Origin: Flavipsychrobacter stenotrophus
GTDB lineage: Bacteria > Bacteroidota > Bacteroidia > Chitinophagales > Chitinophagaceae
DNA length: 20,594 bases
Direction of reading: 5' to 3'
NCBI GenBank assembly: GCA_947379685.1
Contig: CANCOG010000020.1
Span: 1 to 20,594 of the forward strand
Position 1 is the stretch's first letter, and each line of letters starts with the position of its first letter. The translations under genes and the position numbers were made by a program. Under the pieces are notes generated by a model. That model was not told the DNA's origin, made no database searches, and saw nothing but the letters and a program-made list of their open reading frames with translations. Below are positions 15,785 to 20,594 of this stretch, piece by piece.

Positions 15785-16366
15785 ATGAAACTTAAATTAC
15801 TAGTGTTCTTTTGCCTTTTTGCATTGGGAGCATCAGCGCAACAAGAAGCAAAACCAGCGGCGCTTACGCTCGACAAAGCCTTTGTTGATAAGATCTTGAA
15901 TAAGAAGTTCAACCTGCTTAAAGAATACATTTCTATCCTGGTAAAAAAAGACAGGGACAACCTTGAAAACGTTGTAAATGAAGCCATGAAGCTCTGGAAC
16001 AACGACAATAAGTTCCTGGTAACCATAAAGAACAAAGGAAGTGCCGCCAAGCCAATTATTAAGCCGGTGCGTCCCTATTTTAGCACGATGGGCAAGTTGC
16101 CCTACAAAAATGTCGACATCACCTACCGCAACTACGTTTATGTAGGCAATATCATTAAACAGCCCGATGGCACCTACAAAGGTGTAGTCACGTTTCAGCA
16201 AGAATTTGTAGCATTTGATGCCGAGGGAAACCCACAGTATCATGATATTATAGACCGCACGTTCGAGATTATCGTTGTGGTGACAGATGTAATAAAAGAC
16301 GGCCAAACTAAGGAAACGGCAGAAATATTTTTTGGCAACATGGGTGTAACTGATACCCGAATTTAA
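15785..16366 (+). CDS. Exported protein of unknown function (first gene of trio)
   Basis: This 193-residue protein is not recognised. It has a clear signal peptide (MKLKLLVFFCLFALGASA, cut before Gln19). Residues about 27-75 are helical and charged, and residues about 95-190 alternate like beta strands ('KNVDITYRNYVYVGNI', 'GTYKGVVTFQQEFVAF', 'RTFEIIVVVTDVIKDG', 'TAEIFFGNMGV'). The helix-then-sheet plan looks like an NTF2-like fold. By eye it parallels residues about 65-200 of the third gene of this operon, including 'YFSTMGKLPYKNVDITYR' against 'YLNSLMTFYKYEDTYDTVQY'. The ATG at 15785 directly precedes the signal peptide. A weak promoter candidate lies upstream (GTTG 15706-15709, 17 bp, TAGTTCCG 15727-15734). 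It is followed after 32 bp by the next gene. Confidence 0.75.
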   Translation: MKLKLLVFFCLFALGASAQQEAKPAALTLDKAFVDKILNKKFNLLKEYISILVKKDRDNLENVVNEAMKLWNNDNKFLVTIKNKGSAAKPIIKPVRPYFSTMGKLPYKNVDITYRNYVYVGNIIKQPDGTYKGVVTFQQEFVAFDAEGNPQYHDIIDRTFEIIVVVTDVIKDGQTKETAEIFFGNMGVTDTRI

Positions 16367-16398
16367 CCTAAAAACCTTCGCCCAAAAACAAAAGAATA

Positions 16399-17259
16399 AT
16401 GAATAAAACGCATAAAATAATATTATTACTGATCATTGTATGTGGTTCCGGTTTTAATAGGAGCTACGCACAGTACTTCACTAACCTGAACAAAACGGAA
16501 GATATTTTCAATTACGAGGTAAAGGTTATAGACGAATTTATTGAACGTTTTAACGACGACCCAAATTCATTTATCCGTAAAACTTATAAAAGCCAGAAGA
16601 AACCATTCACTGCAGGCAGGGAACGACTGTTGACGTCCCTCTTTAATCTGGCCAATGCTAATATGCTGAAAGACACCTCGCTAAATGACTTTATCAGGCA
16701 GGTCGCCGGCAAACCTGAGTTGATCCATTTTACTGATGGCCATTGGTATGCGAATATTGTTGCTGTGATAAATTACGACAATAAGGAAATGGAGGTACCA
16801 GTGGTGCTGGATATCATGAGCAGCAAAGAAGGTTGGTCTAAATGGATGATTGCAGGTGTTGGAGAAATTGCTCCGGCAAGTGCGGGTAAATCAAATATCA
16901 ATTACAAAGAATTCGAGGCAAAAAAAGCGCCTACTTACATTTCTACCTCGGCCTATTCTACCGATTTTGTAGAACTTCATTATGTTTTCGCCACTAATAT
17001 AGACCCAAAGAATTTCTTTGAAGCTTCATTACTTAATTCGGAGCAAGGAAAAAATTTCGTTAGTTTGGTTAAAAACGGAAAGATTCATTTTCTTTATGCA
17101 AGAAATATGACATTTAGCTTCTTTCAAGTCAATAACTGGATCTTTAATGTAGAACACTTCAAGCGACAATCGCTTAACAGCGGCTGGCTGATCAATGATA
17201 TCAGGAAGGTATCTGCTACAGAAAAGGTTCGACTGGAAAACAAACAATTATTGAGATAA
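16399..17259 (+). CDS. Exported protein of unknown function (second gene of trio)
   Basis: This 286-residue protein is not recognised. The signal peptide runs to about residue 24 ('RSYAQYF'). A helical segment with 'VKVIDEFIERFNDDPNSFIR' is followed by 'GRERLLTSLFNLANANML'. A strand-rich region then contains 'HWYANIVAVINYDNKEMEVP' and 'WSKWMIAGVGEIAP' (about 115-155). The second half (160-286) has a further mixed region ending in 'GWLINDIRKVSATEK'. There are no membrane helices after the signal peptide, no lipobox and no visible catalytic motif. It sits 32 bp after the first gene and 15 bp before the TPR gene, so the three are probably one transcript. The 'F..RFN' helix plus sheet again suggests an NTF2-like or related fold, but that is a guess. 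Confidence 0.75.
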   Translation: MNKTHKIILLLIIVCGSGFNRSYAQYFTNLNKTEDIFNYEVKVIDEFIERFNDDPNSFIRKTYKSQKKPFTAGRERLLTSLFNLANANMLKDTSLNDFIRQVAGKPELIHFTDGHWYANIVAVINYDNKEMEVPVVLDIMSSKEGWSKWMIAGVGEIAPASAGKSNINYKEFEAKKAPTYISTSAYSTDFVELHYVFATNIDPKNFFEASLLNSEQGKNFVSLVKNGKIHFLYARNMTFSFFQVNNWIFNVEHFKRQSLNSGWLINDIRKVSATEKVRLENKQLLR

Positions 17260-17274
17260 ATAAACAATTCGGCT

Positions 17275-19485
17275 ATGGCTGGCAGAAAATTACCATTGCT
17301 TTTCTATTCCTTTTTATTTCTTTTTTCATCACTCTCCGTATGGGGCCAGAAAAAAGGGGAAACAATCACTGAAAAAGAAGATGAAGCGATTAAGTCGGCA
17401 ACGCGAAAAACACTGTCAGATTTCATGATGTTGCTGAACAATATCACGACTGCCGATATGACAAGCGATGACAAAGCCATCCTGATTAAGGGCGCATTTG
17501 AAGGAAATGGTAAAATATTCAGCTACACCAACGCGGCAATTGAAGATGACTACGACCCGAGAGCAACAGCATCGGGCACCCCACCTTCTGATGCCGGTAA
17601 GTATCTGAACAGCCTGATGACCTTTTACAAATATGAAGACACCTACGACACGGTGCAATATGAAGTAAAAGACGTTTCCTGTGTAAAGAAAGGCAGTGGC
17701 GGTAAGAAATACATCAAGGTGTTTTATTCCCAGAAATTCCCGGGCAAATATCAGGGTAACGATACTTCATTGCATTACACCAGGGTATTGCGTGTGGCAG
17801 ATATGACCATCATCCGCGACCCGGAAAAGAAAGTATGGAAAACATATATCTCCAATATCGATTTCCTGGATACTTCGAAAGTAGATGACCGTCAAAATTG
17901 CATCACAGTTATACATGGAATGGACATTAGTGATACCATTATCATTACCGAAAAAAATGATGCCTATTACAACTATTTGGTGGAGAAAAGCAAGAAAAAT
18001 ATTAAGGAAAACAAATACATAGATGCTTACGTCTCTGTTCGGGAAGCGAAAGTTTCAGACAAATACAGTAAGATTTGCGCAGAGATCATCAGGGAGCTGT
18101 TTAAGAAAATTGAAAAAACGAATATTGAGAGCGGTAATCCGGATATTCATAATGCAGAAGATTACCTCAACCGAAAACTGGTACAAAAAGGCGATCAGTT
18201 GCGCAATGAATTCCGTTATGATGCGGCGCTTAAATGCTACCGCTACGCGCTTGAATTAAATCCTGAAACCAAGGGACTGAACAATACTATCAACGATATG
18301 TATGATAAGATAGATGGTATGGAGCAGCTGAGGAGCCTTTATAACAAGGGCATTTACGATCAGGCCATAAGCGCTTACAAAAAAGAACTCGCGATTTCAG
18401 GCAATGCCCGAAATCCTTATTTATACGAGGGGCTTGCGAGCAGCTATGCCAAAATACCATCAGAACAAGATAAGGCAGCTGCAAATTTTGAAAAGGCGCT
18501 AAGTATTGACCATACTAATCCCGATATCTACTTGGCTCAGGGCAGGTTTTATGAGCACAAGCAAGACCCTAATTACAACCTTGCTTACAAGGCATTTGTA
18601 AATGCAGTGAACAATATCGAGGATAAGGAAAACCCGGAACTCAATGTTATTTACAGTGAAATAGCGTTTTGCAAGGGTCTGGCGAACTTCTATCAGGATA
18701 ATACGGTGCAAGCACTTGATTCATTCAACTCTGCGCTCAAGTTGAATCCTGACAATCCTGAAGTACTCTGTTACATTGGCAGGTGCCACTATCAGCTAAA
18801 GGAACCTAAGAAGGCGGAAAAATACCTGAAGCAAGCCATTAAGATCAATGCCCGAATGGGTGAAGGATATTATTGGCTGGGTAAAGTGTATTGTATTGCG
18901 AACTTATATTTGAAGGGCGATTATTCTGAAACAGCAATTGATAATTTCCAAAAGGCTATAGCGTTAGAACCTCATAATGCAGAGTGGAATCTGGAATTAG
19001 GAAAAAGACTGATGATGCGCGGCTACGACCAGGACAACTATATTGCCGCTATTGGTTACTTCTCCACCTGTATAGAAAATGACTCCCTTTTTGCGCAGGA
19101 AGCATTCCGCGACCGCGCCAAATGCTATTACTACCTAGGCAAGTACGACGAAGCCTACAAAGACTACAAAAACATTTATAACCAAAACCTTCTTGACTCT
19201 TCATACTACAGTTATCTGGGCTTCATTTACCTCAAAACCGGTAATCTTACAGAGGCAAGGAAATGTTTCTCCAACGTATTAGCATCAGCCGATGGGATGC
19301 TGGGTATGGGTGAAGCTGTTTACCTGCAAGACGTAGGGGCAAAAGACAAAGAACCCTACCTGCAATGGTTCCGCAAAGCATTCTCATTCGGTATCTCCCA
19401 CGATTTCGTGAACAATGATGCAACAGTAAGACAACTCACCAAGGATAAGGATTTCCGGAAGCTGAGGAAGACGTATGGATATTAG
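17275..19485 (+). CDS. Exported TPR protein with N-terminal unknown domain (third gene of trio)
   Basis: A 736-residue periplasmic or surface scaffold. The signal peptide covers about 1-24 ('SVWGQKK'). Residues about 36-205 form a mixed helix/sheet domain of unknown function that resembles the first protein of this operon. Residues about 228-715 are tetratricopeptide repeats, for example 'RYDAALKCYRYALELNPETK', 'AAANFEKALSIDHTNPDIYL', 'VQALDSFNSALKLNPDNPEV', 'KKAEKYLKQAIKINARMGEG' and 'AIDNFQKAIALEPHNAEWNL'. TPRs normally bind partner proteins, so this may organise the other two exported proteins or an envelope complex (inference). There is no transmembrane helix or OmpA domain, unlike PorE-type T9SS proteins. 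The stop TAG ends at 19485; remains of a parDE pair follow. Confidence 0.85.
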   Translation: MAGRKLPLLFYSFLFLFSSLSVWGQKKGETITEKEDEAIKSATRKTLSDFMMLLNNITTADMTSDDKAILIKGAFEGNGKIFSYTNAAIEDDYDPRATASGTPPSDAGKYLNSLMTFYKYEDTYDTVQYEVKDVSCVKKGSGGKKYIKVFYSQKFPGKYQGNDTSLHYTRVLRVADMTIIRDPEKKVWKTYISNIDFLDTSKVDDRQNCITVIHGMDISDTIIITEKNDAYYNYLVEKSKKNIKENKYIDAYVSVREAKVSDKYSKICAEIIRELFKKIEKTNIESGNPDIHNAEDYLNRKLVQKGDQLRNEFRYDAALKCYRYALELNPETKGLNNTINDMYDKIDGMEQLRSLYNKGIYDQAISAYKKELAISGNARNPYLYEGLASSYAKIPSEQDKAAANFEKALSIDHTNPDIYLAQGRFYEHKQDPNYNLAYKAFVNAVNNIEDKENPELNVIYSEIAFCKGLANFYQDNTVQALDSFNSALKLNPDNPEVLCYIGRCHYQLKEPKKAEKYLKQAIKINARMGEGYYWLGKVYCIANLYLKGDYSETAIDNFQKAIALEPHNAEWNLELGKRLMMRGYDQDNYIAAIGYFSTCIENDSLFAQEAFRDRAKCYYYLGKYDEAYKDYKNIYNQNLLDSSYYSYLGFIYLKTGNLTEARKCFSNVLASADGMLGMGEAVYLQDVGAKDKEPYLQWFRKAFSFGISHDFVNNDATVRQLTKDKDFRKLRKTYGY

Positions 19486-19595
19486 TGCAATTCGAGACAT
19501 TAATGCGCAGAAAACTTAGACGCATTTCCAATGAGAATTATCCAAATTCGGTAACATTGTACAAAATTCAAAGCTATCTGGAGGAATACCTCCGT

Positions 19596-19817
19596 TTAAC
19601 TTCGCACCGATTTGAGTACTTTATTGATAATCGTCTTGCGACTGGCAGGTATAAAAATGCGAGTGAAATAGTGCATGCAGGTTTACGATTGTTAGAAGAG
19701 GAGGAAGTGCGCATTCATTAGCCTTAAAAAGCGAAAGAAGACGGCATTGAAAATGGTATTGCATAGGGTTTTGACCCTAAGAAACATCTTGAAAGTTCAA
19801 AAAGCTGGAAGAACTGA
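19596..19817 (+). pseudogene. parD: Decayed ParD-type antitoxin gene
   Basis: The frame encodes the ParD core 'FEYFIDNRLATGRYKNASEI' followed by 'VHAGLRLLEEEEVRIH', a ribbon-helix-helix antitoxin. It then meets TAG at 19719-19721 and TAA two codons later. Past these stops the same frame still reads 'KAKEDGIENGIA', another TAG, then 'GFDPKKHLES', which is the normal ParD C-terminal tail that binds the toxin. The gene has therefore suffered at least three nonsense changes without frameshift. The natural start is also unclear: the only in-frame starts (GTG 19485, ATG 19503) add about 30 residues unlike ParD. A DNA-binding fragment could still be made, but it could not neutralise a toxin. Confidence 0.82.
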
Positions 19818-19828
19818 AAGAAGGTCAA

Positions 19829-20122
19829 ATAGCTAAATTTTACCTCAATAACAAAGCCATTCAAGTTCTTTCAGACATCTGGAATTATACTTTCGAAACA
19901 TGATCAGAAGAGCAGGCTGACAAGTACTACCCTATTCTGTTGGATTACTGCGAACAAGTAACAAAGTATAAATACCAAGGCACAAAATATGACGAAATTA
20001 TTTTGAATTCATTAGGGTTCAATGCCAATCAGCAAATCGTTTTTACCAGATAATAGCTCCGAAAAAAAAACATTCGAATTTTACACTATAGAGTAGATCT
20101 AAAAAACAGTCTTTGGGGCTGA
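19829..20122 (+). pseudogene. parE: Decayed ParE/RelE-type toxin gene
   Basis: Directly after the parD remains the sequence reads as ParE: 'AKFYLNNKAIQVLSDIWNYT', then after one stop 'SEEQADKYYPILLDYCEQV', then 'GTKYDEIILNSLGFNANQQI'. Four lesions are visible. The start is ATA instead of ATG (19829-19831). The conserved Trp codon of 'ETWSEEQAD' is TGA (19901-19903). A base appears lost in the T run near 20040-20044. The frame is restored by an extra base in the A run at 20062-20070, after which 'IRILHYRVDLKNSL' gives the typical ParE C terminus before TGA at 20120-20122. No active toxin can be made. This is the usual fate of a chromosomal ParDE module that is no longer maintained. Confidence 0.85.
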
Positions 20123-20210
20123 CTTTTGATTTACTTGCCGTGTCGCTATGCCACAAGGCGAATTGATAATCGAAAGACTTGCGATTGTTAGTAGCCAGGC
20201 GTATTAACTT

Positions 20211-20237
20211 CAATAGGCTCCGCTCAGGAGCCTATTG
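20211..20237. repeat. Perfect 11-bp hairpin beside the tRNA-Gly half
   Basis: CAATAGGCTCC (20211-20221) and GGAGCCTATTG (20227-20237) form a perfect 11-bp stem with a 5-nt loop. It lies 7 bp past the 3' end of the tRNA-Gly fragment, where a tRNA terminator would be expected. No T-tract follows on either strand, so termination is uncertain. Confidence 0.6.
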
Positions 20238-20244
20238 AACAGCG

Positions 20245-20288
20245 AGCGGAAAACGAGACTCGAACCCGCGACCCTCAGCTTGGGAAGC
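20245..20288 (-). pseudogene. Orphan 3' half of tRNA-Gly(CCC)
   Basis: Read leftward, this holds the anticodon loop TTCCCAA (anticodon CCC), the 3' anticodon strand GCTGA, a variable loop, an intact T arm (GCGGG, TTCGAGT, CTCGT), the acceptor strand TTTCCGC and a T discriminator. CCA is not encoded. The 5' half (acceptor strand GCGGAAA, D-arm) is absent: similarity stops abruptly at the anticodon stem, and the upstream bases are unrelated and A+T-rich. This break point is typical of fragments left by tRNA-targeting integrases, which copy the 3' part of the gene as the attachment core. No integrase is in the window. It cannot make a working tRNA. Confidence 0.75.
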
Positions 20289-20594
20289 GTAGCGTTTGGT
20301 GGTTTTTACTAATTTTATTATTGATTATCAATGCTTTATGCTACAATTTTTTTGTAATTTTTAATAAAACTTTGGAAAGTGTGTGAAGTTTTGTTAGAAA
20401 AATATTTCTGGTAAAAGTGTTGCCTGTAGCCACTTTCGTGGCGAAAGTTAAGCCGAAAAAGTGGCTCCGATTACACATCAATCGGAACAATCTGTCACAA
20501 TGAGTAAATCTAACTCTTTTTCACAGCATATTCATCCTGCAATGAGCGTCATAAAGTGATACCTATTGCAACTGGTTTAACAACTTGTCCAATT
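20289..20594. other. Gene-free right end with several hairpins
   Basis: No convincing coding frame is seen. The first 140 bases are A+T-rich. Then come overlapping inverted repeats: ACTTTCG/CGAAAGT (20432-20438, 20442-20448), AGCCACTTT/AAAGTGGCT (20428-20436, 20458-20466) and TCCGATT/AATCGGA (20466-20472, 20480-20486). The first two are mutually exclusive only in part (one nests in the other). They may be a leader or terminator for a gene beyond the window. Confidence 0.4.

Noticed and set aside
17275..19485. A PorE-like or other T9SS component
   Set aside because: It has TPRs but no OmpA peptidoglycan-binding domain, carboxypeptidase-like or PD40 domain, so an assignment to T9SS is not supported.
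19485..19721. An intact 78-residue antitoxin gene
   Set aside because: The typical C-terminal ParD tail continues in the same frame after the stop codon, and the first 30 or so residues do not resemble ParD, so it is a decayed gene.
6008..20288. A 14-kb genomic island bounded by tRNA fragments B and C as attL/attR
   Set aside because: The fragments match in only 25 of 31 positions, no integrase or other mobility gene lies between, the enclosed genes look like ordinary envelope and sensing genes of this phylum, and a similar fragment also lies outside at 1266.

Overview
The window looks like a Bacteroidota chromosome, probably of the Chitinophagales/Sphingobacteriia type. The evidence is a type IX secretion (T9SS) type A sorting domain, an OmpA protein with thrombospondin type 3 repeats, a sensor with two-component-regulator propeller repeats, a TPR histidine kinase paired with a NarL-type regulator, start codons without Shine-Dalgarno boxes, and one near-consensus Bacteroidota promoter (GTTG, 19-bp spacer, TATATTTG). 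No phage, plasmid or complete transposon genes are visible.

Layout. (1) 1-1312: the edge of a possible minus-strand gene with a 14-bp inverted repeat, then a YqjF/DUF2071-family gene. (2) 1313-2839: an exported arylsulfotransferase-like protein. (3) 3028-5737: a LuxR/NarL response regulator (+) facing a membrane TPR histidine kinase (-) tail to tail, probably cognate partners. (4) 5738-6177: a gene-free stretch with a tRNA 3'-end-like fragment, an 11-bp-stem hairpin and an imperfect palindromic repeat. (5) 6178-9579: a very large membrane sensor with 14 propeller blades, a Y_Y_Y domain, a transmembrane helix and a class III adenylate cyclase domain that keeps all its catalytic residues. (6) 9671-15534: a minus-strand operon of a giant Cys-paired PKD-like repeat protein carrying a T9SS tail, followed 11 bp later by an OmpA/TSP3 outer-membrane protein. 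It has a good promoter at one end and a strong terminator at the other. (7) 15785-19485: a plus-strand operon of three exported proteins of unknown function, the last with many TPRs; two of them appear to share a domain. (8) 19486-20122: a decayed ParDE toxin-antitoxin pair with several inactivating changes. (9) 20123-20594: an orphan 3' half of tRNA-Gly(CCC), hairpins, and no gene.

How it fits together: most genes concern the cell envelope and sensing. The two sensors (kinase and cyclase) would read periplasmic signals. The T9SS substrate plus OmpA pair would build a surface structure anchored to peptidoglycan. The divergent three-gene operon is also exported and shares a 250-bp promoter region with that pair, so the two may be functionally linked (inference). 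The most unusual non-coding signal is a set of three tRNA-Gly-like 3' ends, all on the minus strand and each followed within about 10 nt by a hairpin. Two of them share similarity beyond the tRNA part, so they look like copies of one repeat element rather than chance matches.
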